This document shows, piece after piece, positions 56,026 to 63,906 of a stretch of 64,000 bases of DNA. The position numbers and the translations under genes were made by a program. Each line of letters begins with the position of its first letter. Positions within the stretch are counted from its first letter, which is position 1. The notes below the pieces were generated by a model. That model did no database searches. It worked only from the letters and a program-made list of their open reading frames with translations, and was not told the origin of the DNA. This stretch comes from an uncultured Alphaproteobacteria bacterium. Its GTDB lineage: Bacteria; Pseudomonadota; Alphaproteobacteria; HIMB59. The DNA is taken from assembly GCA_902521465.1 (NCBI GenBank), contig CABYRL010000002.1, positions 122,777-186,776 on the forward strand, in the 5' to 3' direction.

Positions 56026-56053
56026 CAATATGTGGAAATTTAAAATCTAATTA

Positions 56054-57028
56054 ATGACGCAGGATATTAACAGTCGTTTGGTAAAATTTAATGAGCTAGT
56101 CCCAAGTAAAATTCCATTTGTAGAAGGTAAGCTCAAAGGGCATCAAGATAGACTGAATTATTCTATAGTTGGTCCTGGAGTGAGTGAGGATACCAAGCAA
56201 AACGTCAAGATAGCTGAAGAGCATGGTTTCAATATAGGTGCAGTAAGTGCCGCTCCAATGAATGGATCGGGACTTCATAGCCACACTACTGCAGAAGTAT
56301 TTTTGATATTTTCAGGTTCTTGGCGCTTTTATTGGGGCGCAGATGGTAAAGAGGGCGAAGTAGTTTTAAACAAAGGAGATGTTGCTTCATTTCCCACTAA
56401 TATGTTTCGGGGATTTCAAAATGTTAGTGATGAAAAAGCATTAATATTTGTTGTCCTAGGAGAAAATGATCCCGGTGTGATAACATGGACACCAAAAGTA
56501 TTAGAAAAAGCAAAAGAGTCTGGAATGGTTTTATTAAATGATAATACCTTAATTGATCTTGATAAAAATAAAATTCCAGATGGAAAAGTTGCCCTTGAAC
56601 CTATTAAAGAAAAAGATCTGGAGTCTTTCGATCATTACACTTCTGAAGAAATTGAAAAATATGTAATCCGTTATGAAAATAAAGATAAATATTTAAAAGA
56701 TGATGAGCATTATAACTCTAATTCAATTTTAAATTACCTTGACTATTTTAATGTTCATAATAAAGATTTTGAGCCAAACATAGACCATAATACAGGCTTT
56801 GGTTTGACGATGTTAAAAGGTAATAATGCTCATATTCATCCGTACACATTAAAAGAGTCTGAAGTTTATTTATGTTTAGATGGTGAATGGGAAGTAACTT
56901 GCAATGATCAAAAAACCATAATTGGACCAAACGACTCTTTCTCGTCTCCAAGAGGTTCAACTAGAAGTTTAAAAAATATTAGTAATCAAGAAGGAAGTAT
57001 CTTTATTATACGACAAAAAAACCTCTAA
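56054..57028 (+). CDS. Double cupin protein of the SnoaL cluster
   Basis: 324 residues with two cupin barrels. The first (about 65 to 145) has GLHSHTTAEVFLIFSGSWRFYWG, giving His-x-His-x4-Glu metal ligands. Its second motif reads GDVASFPTNMFRGFQNV, with Arg where the fourth-ligand His is expected. The second cupin (about 240 to 320) has AHIHPYTLKESEVYLCLDGEWEV and GPNDSFSSPRGSTRSLKNI, again Arg for His. A three-ligand metal site in each domain is possible. Relatives include dioxygenases, isomerases and epimerases, and the reaction here is unknown. First gene of a four-gene plus-strand run; no clear Shine-Dalgarno sequence precedes it. Confidence 0.83.
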   Translation: MTQDINSRLVKFNELVPSKIPFVEGKLKGHQDRLNYSIVGPGVSEDTKQNVKIAEEHGFNIGAVSAAPMNGSGLHSHTTAEVFLIFSGSWRFYWGADGKEGEVVLNKGDVASFPTNMFRGFQNVSDEKALIFVVLGENDPGVITWTPKVLEKAKESGMVLLNDNTLIDLDKNKIPDGKVALEPIKEKDLESFDHYTSEEIEKYVIRYENKDKYLKDDEHYNSNSILNYLDYFNVHNKDFEPNIDHNTGFGLTMLKGNNAHIHPYTLKESEVYLCLDGEWEVTCNDQKTIIGPNDSFSSPRGSTRSLKNISNQEGSIFIIRQKNL

Positions 57029-57030
57029 TA

Positions 57031-58002
57031 ATGAAAGGTTTTGATAATAAATTTTTAGATCTACCAGATTATATATTTAAAATAACATATCAAATTTGGG
57101 AAAATAAAGATGTTGAGTCAATTAGAGACTATTATGCTGAGGGTATTCCAGTTAGGTCTCCAGACGGTGTAATATATGGCCCTGATGCTGTAGTGAAAGC
57201 TACTTATGCCACTTTGAATGAATTTCCAGATCGACAGTTATTAGGCGAAGATGTAATTTGGATTGGTAATGAAGAAAATGGATATTTATCATCACATAGA
57301 ATTTTATCTAAGGCGACGCATTTAAATGATGGTATTTATGGAAAAGCTACTGGTAAAACTCTCAAGTATCGAGTAATAGCTGATTGTGCTTGCAAGAATA
57401 ACCAGGTTTATGATGAATGGCTTGTAAGAGACCAGGGTGCTATTGTTCGGCAGTTAAACATTGATCCTAAAAAACATGCAGCAAAAGTAATTGAAAATCA
57501 AGGTGGTAAAGATAAATGCCCAGCTCCCTTTAATAACAACACCTCACATGAAGTAAAATATTTACAAATACCCATCTCAACAAATAATACAGGAATAGAT
57601 TATGCTAATATTTTAAAGGAAATATTTAATAATAATTTTAACATAATAGATAAAGTTTATGATCGATCAGTTAATCAAGAACAGCCTGGAGGCACGAAAG
57701 CATTAGGGGTAGATGAGGTAAAGAGTTTTTGGTCTTCACTAAGATCTATGTTCCCGGACTCAATTTTTAAAGTTGAACATGTATGCTATTTAGAAGAAAA
57801 ATATGAGTATAAAAAAGCATCCATTAGATGGTCACTAGAGGGAACTCATTCGGGACCTGGTTTATTTTCTAATCCTAGTAATGCAAATGTTCATATAATG
57901 GGAATATCTCAGGCTGAATTTGGTCCAAGAGGGATCAAAAATGAATGGGTTCTATTTGACGAAACAATAATTTGGAAACAAATTTTATTAAAAACTGGAT
58001 AA
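57031..58002 (+). CDS. Tandem SnoaL/NTF2-fold protein (class B, copy 1)
   Basis: 323 residues with two NTF2-like domains. The first (about 10 to 155) reads IFKITYQIWENKDVESIRDYYAEGIPVRSPDG, EFPDRQLLGEDVIWIGNEENGYLSSHRI and GKATGKTLKYRVIADCACKNNQVYDEWLVRD. The second (about 190 to 323) has FSNPSNANVHIMGISQAEF and NEWVLFDETIIWKQIL. It is paralogous to the gene at 60935 (shared ITYxIWE, FPxxxL, DEVIW-type and GK.TGK segments) but distinct from class A. It follows the cupin gene by 2 bases and precedes the RraA-like gene by 3, so the three are co-translated. Reaction unknown. Confidence 0.82.
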   Translation: MKGFDNKFLDLPDYIFKITYQIWENKDVESIRDYYAEGIPVRSPDGVIYGPDAVVKATYATLNEFPDRQLLGEDVIWIGNEENGYLSSHRILSKATHLNDGIYGKATGKTLKYRVIADCACKNNQVYDEWLVRDQGAIVRQLNIDPKKHAAKVIENQGGKDKCPAPFNNNTSHEVKYLQIPISTNNTGIDYANILKEIFNNNFNIIDKVYDRSVNQEQPGGTKALGVDEVKSFWSSLRSMFPDSIFKVEHVCYLEEKYEYKKASIRWSLEGTHSGPGLFSNPSNANVHIMGISQAEFGPRGIKNEWVLFDETIIWKQILLKTG

Positions 58003-58005
58003 CAA

Positions 58006-58707
58006 TTGAAACTACTAACAAAAAGAGAAAAGAAAATTATTGAATACATTAGAAATTATGACTCTCCAACTATCTCAAATTCACTAGAATTATTAGATCC
58101 AACTCTACGATCAAAAGGACACACACAAAAAACAATGCATTGTTTAAATCCGAGTTTAAAACCAATCATTGGTTTTGCCAAAACAGCGATTATTACATCC
58201 AGAAAAAAGAAAAATACAAATATAATTAAAAATAGAGATAAATATTACGATTATATGTTCGAAGGAAACTACCCAAAGATTTGTGTTATCGAGGATAAGG
58301 ATAAGACTAATACAATTGGTGCATGGTGGGGTGAACTTAATGCATCTATACATTTAAATTTTGGATTTGTTGGAGCTATAACAAACGGAGCAATGAGAGA
58401 TTTACAGGAGATAAATAGAAAGTTTCAAATATTAAGTGGTGAAATAAGAGTAGGGCATGGATACAATCAAATTCATAAAATTAATTGCAATGTTGATATT
58501 TTTAATATGAAAGTAAAACCTGACGACCTTATTCACGCAGACTTACACGGTGCTGTTATAATAAAAAGAGACTTTTTAATTGAATTACCATTGGCTATTA
58601 AAAAAATGATACAAAAAGAAAAAATAATTTTTGATTTCTTTAGAAAAAATAAAAAATTTTCGAAAAAACAATTTTTAGATAAGTATAAAAAATTTATCAA
58701 TTCATAA
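58006..58707 (+). CDS. RraA / HMG-CHA aldolase-family protein
   Basis: 233 residues of the RraA-like fold, which includes class II pyruvate aldolases (4-hydroxy-4-methyl-2-oxoglutarate aldolase), oxaloacetate decarboxylases and the RNase E regulator RraA. AWWGELNASIHLNFGFVGAITNGAMRDLQEI matches the family WGe..a..A...G..G.V.DGa.RD.. with Arg131-Asp132 kept and the earlier Asp replaced by Asn127. VKPDDLIHADLHGAVII matches V.PGDlv.aD..GVv. A basic C-terminal tail is added. The start is a TTG three bases after the previous stop. In this setting a C-C bond-cleaving aldolase is more likely than a ribonuclease regulator. Confidence 0.83.
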   Translation: MKLLTKREKKIIEYIRNYDSPTISNSLELLDPTLRSKGHTQKTMHCLNPSLKPIIGFAKTAIITSRKKKNTNIIKNRDKYYDYMFEGNYPKICVIEDKDKTNTIGAWWGELNASIHLNFGFVGAITNGAMRDLQEINRKFQILSGEIRVGHGYNQIHKINCNVDIFNMKVKPDDLIHADLHGAVIIKRDFLIELPLAIKKMIQKEKIIFDFFRKNKKFSKKQFLDKYKKFINS

Positions 58708-58712
58708 TTATT

Positions 58713-59843
58713 ATGGCATCTAAAATTTTGACAACACACGTTGGGAGCTTACCAAGATCCAAAGAACTATCAGAATATCTCTTTGCCAAGGATAAGGGTG
58801 AAGAATACAACAAAAAATTATTTGGAAATATTTTAAACTCAAATGTTGAAAAAATTGTAAAAAGACAACTTGAAGTTGGGTTAGATTTCATAAGTGACGG
58901 TGAGATGAGCAAGATTAGTTATGCTACTTATATTAAGGATAGAATTGATGGTTTTTCAGGAGAAAGTGAACGAAGAGCACCTGCCGATTTAGACGATTTT
59001 CCAGACTATAAGGAAAAGTTAGCTATTAGTGGTGGAACACCTACTTATTCAAGACCATGTTGCACCAATGAATTAAAAATAAAAGATAATTTTTCTTTGT
59101 TAAATGATATTGAAAATTTTAGCAACGCCTTAAAAAAGTATGGTCATGCAAAAGCATTTATGAATGCAGCATCACCGGGTGTCATTAATGTTTTTATGCC
59201 AAATAAATTTTATGCTAGCGATGATGAATATTTAAATAAACTCTCTAGTATTATGGCAAATGAGTATGAACAAATTACTAATGCAAATATTCATGTTCAA
59301 TTAGACTGTCCAGATTTAGCACTAGCTAGGCATATGAATTTTAAAGATCTATCTGAGGAGGATTTTTTAAAAAAAGCTGAAATGCAAATTGAGTGTTTAA
59401 ATCATGCTTTAATAAACGTTGATATTGAAAAAACTAGAATGCATATTTGTTGGGGTAATTATGAGGGGCCACATACTCATGATATAGCTCTAAAAAAAAT
59501 ATTACCTATAATTTTAAAATCAAAAATTAAATATTTTCTAATTGAGTCATCCAATCCTCGTCATGCACATGAGTGGAAAGTCTTTGAAGAAATTAAATTA
59601 CCAAAAGATAAAGTGTTAGTACCTGGCGTAATTGACTCTACATCTAATTTTGTAGAACACCCAGAAGTAGTAGCTGAAAGATTAATTAAGTATTCAACAG
59701 TAGTGCCTAAAGAACAATTAATGGCCGGAACTGATTGTGGCTTTAGTACTTTTGCAGGCTTTGGAAAAATTGATGAAAATATTTGTTATGAAAAACTTAT
59801 TGCATTAGTAGAGGGTACTAAACTCGCTTCAAAATTTATTTAG
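58713..59843 (+). CDS. MetE C-terminal-like zinc methyltransferase
   Basis: 376 residues resembling the catalytic half of cobalamin-independent methionine synthase, with no N-terminal half. TTHVGSLPR opens the barrel. DGEMSKISYATYI follows, and the zinc site is complete: His244-x-Cys246 in RMHICWGNYEGPH, Glu278 in IESSN and Cys342 in GTDCGFSTF. Such short MetE-like proteins transfer methyl groups between various donors and thiols. A stand-alone role in methionine synthesis is not proven. Its position in the SnoaL cluster suggests it takes or gives a methyl group in the pathway, perhaps from a methylated substrate. Its 3' end overlaps the convergent gene by 8 bases. Confidence 0.85.
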   Translation: MASKILTTHVGSLPRSKELSEYLFAKDKGEEYNKKLFGNILNSNVEKIVKRQLEVGLDFISDGEMSKISYATYIKDRIDGFSGESERRAPADLDDFPDYKEKLAISGGTPTYSRPCCTNELKIKDNFSLLNDIENFSNALKKYGHAKAFMNAASPGVINVFMPNKFYASDDEYLNKLSSIMANEYEQITNANIHVQLDCPDLALARHMNFKDLSEEDFLKKAEMQIECLNHALINVDIEKTRMHICWGNYEGPHTHDIALKKILPIILKSKIKYFLIESSNPRHAHEWKVFEEIKLPKDKVLVPGVIDSTSNFVEHPEVVAERLIKYSTVVPKEQLMAGTDCGFSTFAGFGKIDENICYEKLIALVEGTKLASKFI

Positions 59844-60840
59844 AATTTTCATTTTTATTTCTCTCAAGTAAATCAATACCCACACATTTTAAAAAATGAA
59901 GATGATCAATTAATATCCAATTTTCTGCTATTTTATCTCCATCTCTTCTATAAAGGTCAACAACTCTCATCTCCCCAATAAGATTTGTGTCTTGTTTGAA
60001 ACCCATGTAGTTACCTTTTGGTTTCATTTTTAAATTTGGCCAACCAAACCATCCACCATAATTTCCCTCTGAGTTTTCAAGTATATGCCCGGAGAAATCA
60101 ATAAAATCTAAATTATCCTCAAAGGGGCCCGTGTGACCTTTTAAATAACCATCATAGGTATATGATGCACCAATACCCCCTGGTCCCCACCATATCATGT
60201 CCTCATGCCAGTCTTTTTGTAAATCAGGAATTGTTGTCCTCATCCCCTCACCAATTAATCGATTTGCCATTCTCATTATAAGTTCAAGAGTTTTCTTTCC
60301 CTCTATTTCACTTTGTTTTTCAAAGCATAAACCCTGATGTGTTTTAGGTCCCGGATTAAAGCCAATCATCCCCGTTGACTCTGGGACTACTGATAAATTT
60401 AAATGTTGCATAAATTTTAAAATGTCTAAAAAAAAAGCACCTTCTTGTATTTTGTTATCCTCTACTTTATAGAACTCACAATACCATAACATTACAGTCT
60501 TAAAATTTGGTTTAATGTCAAAAAAAGGAAAATTAAAACTTCCAAGCAAATGCCCCATATTCACAACCCATTTTGAAGAATGATTGTCAACTAAATTTGT
60601 GCCAGCATAAAAGATATCCATTCTTCTTTGGATAGGCTTAAATGATTTTTTTATAGGAAACCAAAATTTTGTTGCAAATTCTTCAATACCTATAATCTCG
60701 TTAAAAGGATGTGTACATTTCATATTAAAATTTTTAGATGTGTACTTAGAAATTATTTCAATTAAGTTATCTTCACTAGCTTTATCAACTTCATTTATAA
60801 AGTTTAATACTAATAATTTTTCTTTCTGAAAATCAGACAT
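59836..60840 (-). CDS. Tandem SnoaL/NTF2-fold protein (class A, copy 2)
   Basis: 334 residues with the same two-domain layout as the protein at 54859. The first domain has SKNFNMKCTHPFNEIIGIEEFATKFWFPIKKSFKPIQRR. The second has DWHEDMIWWGPGGIGASYTYDGYLKGHTGPFEDNL, GGWFGWPNLKMKPKGNYMGF and LIGEMRVVDLYRRDGDKIAENWILIDHLHFLKCVGIDLLE. The last stretch aligns well with copy 1. It is a monocistronic minus-strand gene between two plus-strand runs, divergent from the class B copy 2 gene by 94 bases. The copies are clearly diverged, so this is not a recent duplication. Confidence 0.82.
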   Translation of the reverse strand: MSDFQKEKLLVLNFINEVDKASEDNLIEIISKYTSKNFNMKCTHPFNEIIGIEEFATKFWFPIKKSFKPIQRRMDIFYAGTNLVDNHSSKWVVNMGHLLGSFNFPFFDIKPNFKTVMLWYCEFYKVEDNKIQEGAFFLDILKFMQHLNLSVVPESTGMIGFNPGPKTHQGLCFEKQSEIEGKKTLELIMRMANRLIGEGMRTTIPDLQKDWHEDMIWWGPGGIGASYTYDGYLKGHTGPFEDNLDFIDFSGHILENSEGNYGGWFGWPNLKMKPKGNYMGFKQDTNLIGEMRVVDLYRRDGDKIAENWILIDHLHFLKCVGIDLLERNKNENSK

Positions 60841-60846
60841 TAGTTT

Positions 60847-60921
60847 ATTTATAATATAACAGAAAAAATAATAGTATTCATTTATAATATATTATTGCTT
60901 TGAATTTTATTTAATAGTATT
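60847..60921. repeat. Direct repeats in the divergent promoter region
   Basis: The 94-base region between the divergent genes holds ATTTATAATATA twice (60847-60858 and 60880-60891, 33 bases apart, about three helical turns) and TAATAGTATT twice (60869-60878 and 60912-60921). Each first repeat contains a TATAAT. The helical spacing would suit two regulator-binding sites on one DNA face, or two promoters. A/T richness lowers the weight of this. Confidence 0.4.
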
Positions 60922-60934
60922 AGTAAATTTATTT

Positions 60935-62074
60935 ATGAAAAAAATTTTAATTAAAGATTTAAAACCAATCCCTTTAAAAGATCATCATATGCCAAAAAAT
61001 TTTGATATTTCTCTTAAATCTTATGGTGGAGGTGGTAATGCTAAATCTTTAAATCCAAATCCTAAAAATTTACCATTTCAGTCAATGCAGGGATTTGAAA
61101 AACAATATAAAAATATTATTGATTATATTGTCAGAATTACATACAGCATATGGGAAGAAAAAAATATAGGCTATATATACGATACTTATAGCCCAAAATG
61201 TCGTGTTTGGGATGAACTTGGTTTACAATTCGGATCTGAAAAAATTGTCTCTGATACAGTTCATACTAATAACGCCTTCCCGAATATTCGATTATACGCT
61301 GATGAGGTAATATGGGCAGGAAACGACAAAACAAGTTTTCATACTTCACATAGAACTATAATTACTGGCACTAACACTGGTTATAGCAATTTTGCGAAAC
61401 CAACAGGTAAATCAGTTAGGTTGTTCTGTATTGCAAACTGTGTAGCAAAAAATAATGAAATATATTACGAAAATGTTGTTTATGATACCGCAGGTTTAAT
61501 AAAACAATTAGGCTTAGACTTAAATGAAGTAGCAAAACAAATTGCTAATAAAGGAAATATTGGTCCATTTGCTCCTGATTTTAGAAATTCAAAACCCAAA
61601 AGAAATATTAAAAAGTTAAAGCCTATAAGCTTCGCGATACCTGATAAAATTAAAAACATTAGAGAATTTGTTCATGCGGTTTTTGATACTATTTGGAATA
61701 GAAGAAATTTTTCTGCTATTGATAGTGTTTATACAAAAAATATAAAATTTGAAGGATCAACTAGTCGAAAATTTGTTGGAATACCTAAGCTGAAACATTT
61801 TATAATTTCATTAATTGCATCATTTCCTGATCTTGCATTAAGTATTGAAGATCTATATTGGATGGGAAATAGTAAAGACGGTTATTTAGTATCAATTCGT
61901 TGGGGTGCTGTTGGAACTCACAAAGGAAATGGAATTTATGGAAAGCCATCTAATAAAGAGTGTTATCTTTGGGGTATTACACAATGGGAAATTAAAAATA
62001 ATAAAATTACAAAAGAATGGACTGGTTTCAATGAATTGGCAATCTTAATACAAATTTTAGGAGAAAAAAAATGA
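60935..62074 (+). CDS. Tandem SnoaL/NTF2-fold protein (class B, copy 2)
   Basis: 379 residues. A 60-residue N-terminal extension rich in Pro, Lys and Gly (KDLKPIPLKDHHMPKNFDISLKSYGGGG) precedes two NTF2-like domains. The first (about 65 to 205) has IVRITYSIWEEKNIGYIYDTYSPKCRVWDELG, ADEVIWAGNDKTSFHTSHRT and KPTGKSVRLFCIANCVAKNNEIYYENVVYDTAGLIKQLGLD. The second (about 235 to 375) has FDTIWNRRNFSAIDSVYTKNIKFEG, IEDLYWMGNSKDGYLVSIRW and CYLWGITQWEIKNNKITKEWTGFNE. Paralogue of the gene at 57031. It overlaps the next gene by four bases (ATGA). Confidence 0.82.
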   Translation: MKKILIKDLKPIPLKDHHMPKNFDISLKSYGGGGNAKSLNPNPKNLPFQSMQGFEKQYKNIIDYIVRITYSIWEEKNIGYIYDTYSPKCRVWDELGLQFGSEKIVSDTVHTNNAFPNIRLYADEVIWAGNDKTSFHTSHRTIITGTNTGYSNFAKPTGKSVRLFCIANCVAKNNEIYYENVVYDTAGLIKQLGLDLNEVAKQIANKGNIGPFAPDFRNSKPKRNIKKLKPISFAIPDKIKNIREFVHAVFDTIWNRRNFSAIDSVYTKNIKFEGSTSRKFVGIPKLKHFIISLIASFPDLALSIEDLYWMGNSKDGYLVSIRWGAVGTHKGNGIYGKPSNKECYLWGITQWEIKNNKITKEWTGFNELAILIQILGEKK

Positions 62075-62490
62075 ATTTAAATGAAAGTAAAATACTATTG
62101 CAAAATATGTACGATGCCTTGAATGCACAAGATTTAGAGGCACAGCATAAATATTGGAATGATGATATGATTTGGCATGGACCTCCAGGTTTTGGTGATA
62201 TACACGGTATTGAAAATTTTAAATATAAGGTTCTTAAACCTTTTTATGCAGCGTTTCCAGACTATCATGTAAAAAATGATATTGTTGTCGCAGAAGGTAA
62301 TTGGATAAGTGCGACAGGTTATTTAACCGGCACTCATAGCGGAACTTATCTAGGTGTAAAACCAACTGGAAAGACAATTAAAATGCAGTTTTCTGATTTT
62401 TGGACAATAGAAAATGATAAATTTATGGATAATTATGTGATGGTCGATAACCATGGTGTTTTCGAACAAATGGGCCTTAGTTTTAGATAA
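62071..62490 (+). CDS. Single-domain SnoaL/NTF2-fold protein
   Basis: 139 residues, one complete SnoaL-like domain: LLQNMYDALNAQDLEAQHKYWNDDMIWHGPPGFGDIHGIENFKYKVLKPFYAAFPDYHVKNDIVVAEGNWISATGYLTGTHSGTYLGVKPTGKTIKMQFSDFWTIENDKFMDNYVMVD. It resembles SnoaL/aclacinomycin-type cyclases and annotated ester cyclases in length and layout. Its WNDDMIWHGPPGFG stretch matches the second domains of the two class A tandem proteins, so it shows the single unit from which they are built. It is coupled to the class B copy 2 gene by an ATGA overlap. Reaction unknown. Confidence 0.86.
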   Translation: MNLNESKILLQNMYDALNAQDLEAQHKYWNDDMIWHGPPGFGDIHGIENFKYKVLKPFYAAFPDYHVKNDIVVAEGNWISATGYLTGTHSGTYLGVKPTGKTIKMQFSDFWTIENDKFMDNYVMVDNHGVFEQMGLSFR

Positions 62491-62601
62491 AAGAGAATAA
62501 CATAATAATTTCCGCGACCATTTCTCTTACATTTAAATTTTGTTTTATTTAGTATAGTTTTTTAAAAATAACTTTTTATTAACAAAAAGAAGAGGAAATA
62601 A

Positions 62602-63837
62602 ATGAAAAAACTAATAATAGCTCTATTGATCTCTTTTGCATCTACTAGTGTTTTTGCAGGTAGCCATTCACCTTGTGGTGTAACAAGCGGTTCAATAAAT
62701 ATTTTAGCTAACGAATTTACTACATACAGAATTTTTATGGATGAAGTAAAAAGTTGTGCTGGACCAGATGCGGATTTTAATGTCACGCACTCTGTTGACC
62801 ATAATAAATTACAAGTAGCTGCTTTATCAGCAAACCCTGCTGAATTTTCTGCAAAATTAGTTACTAATGGTTCAATTACACCTTTAATGAATGACGGTTT
62901 AATTCGTCCACTAGATGATTTAGTTGCAAAATATGGGTCAAACTTAAATGAAAATCAAAAGATTACAATTGATGGAAAGATTTATGCTGTAGCTTTTATG
63001 GCAAACGCACAACATCTTTGGTACAGAGAAAGTATTCTTAACGATTTAGGAATAGCAGTTCCTTCTACTTATGAAGAGGTAATTGCTGCTGCTGAAAAAA
63101 TTAAAGCAGCTGGAGTTATGGACAATCCATATGCAGGAGCTTTCAAGTCTGGATGGAATCTTGGTCAAGAATTTGTAAACATGTACCTTGGTCATGGTGG
63201 TGAATTTTTTAAATCAGGCTCTGCTCAGCCTAACGTGAACAACGAAAAAGGTGTTGCAGCTTTGAATGTTATTAAAAAATTAACTGAGTTAAGTAATCCT
63301 GATTTTTTAACACAAGATACAAATGCTGTTAAAGAAGAATGGGAATCCGGTAACGTTGCATTAATGCATATTTGGAACTCAGGTGCCGCATCTTTACTTG
63401 ATGACGAAGGTGATCAAGATATCAAAGCTGATACACGATTAGCACCTTCACCAACTGTGGGCGGTGGAAACAAGCCAGCAACTACTCTGTGGTGGGATGG
63501 AATTGCAATTGCTACAAATACATCTGATGAAAATGCAGAGGCCTCATTTAGAGCTTTGGTTGGAGCCGCTTCATCAACTGATTTAGCCAATAACAATCCA
63601 AATGCAACTGTTTGGTTGATTAAAGGTTACACACCTGGTGATACAGCAGGGCCTGTTGTTGATGCAGCAAGTAGAGGCACAACACCTTACCCAAGTTTTC
63701 CACATATGAGCTTAATGCACGGTGCTTTAAGTACAGAACTTGTGGAATTTCTTCAAGGTAATGAATCAGCCGAAAAAGCATTAGCTGATGTTGAAGCTGC
63801 TTACATAGCTAAGGCTACTGAGCAGGGTTTTTTATAA
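62602..63837 (+). CDS. Sugar-type ABC transporter substrate-binding protein
   Basis: Periplasmic binding protein of the extracellular solute-binding family 1 (carbohydrate-type). The signal peptide MKKLIIALLISFASTSVFA is followed by GSHSPCGVTSGSINILANEF. Later motifs are SANPAEFSAKLVTNGSITPLMNDGLIRPLDDLVAKYG, the typical IDGKIYAVAFMANAQHLWYRESILNDLGIAVPSTYEEVIAAAEKIKAAG, and LWWDGIAIATNTSDENAEASFRALVGAA. 411 residues. AGAAGAGGAA is a strong ribosome-binding site, and codon use is richer in G and C, suggesting high expression. It lies next to the SnoaL cluster and probably imports its substrate; the sugar-like nature of that substrate is inferred. Confidence 0.9.
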   Translation: MKKLIIALLISFASTSVFAGSHSPCGVTSGSINILANEFTTYRIFMDEVKSCAGPDADFNVTHSVDHNKLQVAALSANPAEFSAKLVTNGSITPLMNDGLIRPLDDLVAKYGSNLNENQKITIDGKIYAVAFMANAQHLWYRESILNDLGIAVPSTYEEVIAAAEKIKAAGVMDNPYAGAFKSGWNLGQEFVNMYLGHGGEFFKSGSAQPNVNNEKGVAALNVIKKLTELSNPDFLTQDTNAVKEEWESGNVALMHIWNSGAASLLDDEGDQDIKADTRLAPSPTVGGGNKPATTLWWDGIAIATNTSDENAEASFRALVGAASSTDLANNNPNATVWLIKGYTPGDTAGPVVDAASRGTTPYPSFPHMSLMHGALSTELVEFLQGNESAEKALADVEAAYIAKATEQGFL

Positions 63838-63859
63838 ACCAAAGCTAATTAAATTTATT

Positions 63860-63889
63860 AAGTGTGGATCTTAGTACAGATCCACACTT
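63860..63889 (+). terminator. Perfect 11-base-pair stem-loop between binding protein and permease
   Basis: AAGTGTGGATC (63860-63870), loop TTAGTACA, GATCCACACTT (63879-63889), followed by TCTTAAAAAAAAA, so there is no long U-run. It lies between the binding protein stop and the permease start 17 bases later. Such hairpins commonly limit read-through or protect the upstream message, giving much more binding protein than membrane subunits. Confidence 0.75.
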
Positions 63890-63906
63890 TCTTAAAAAAA
63901 AATATA

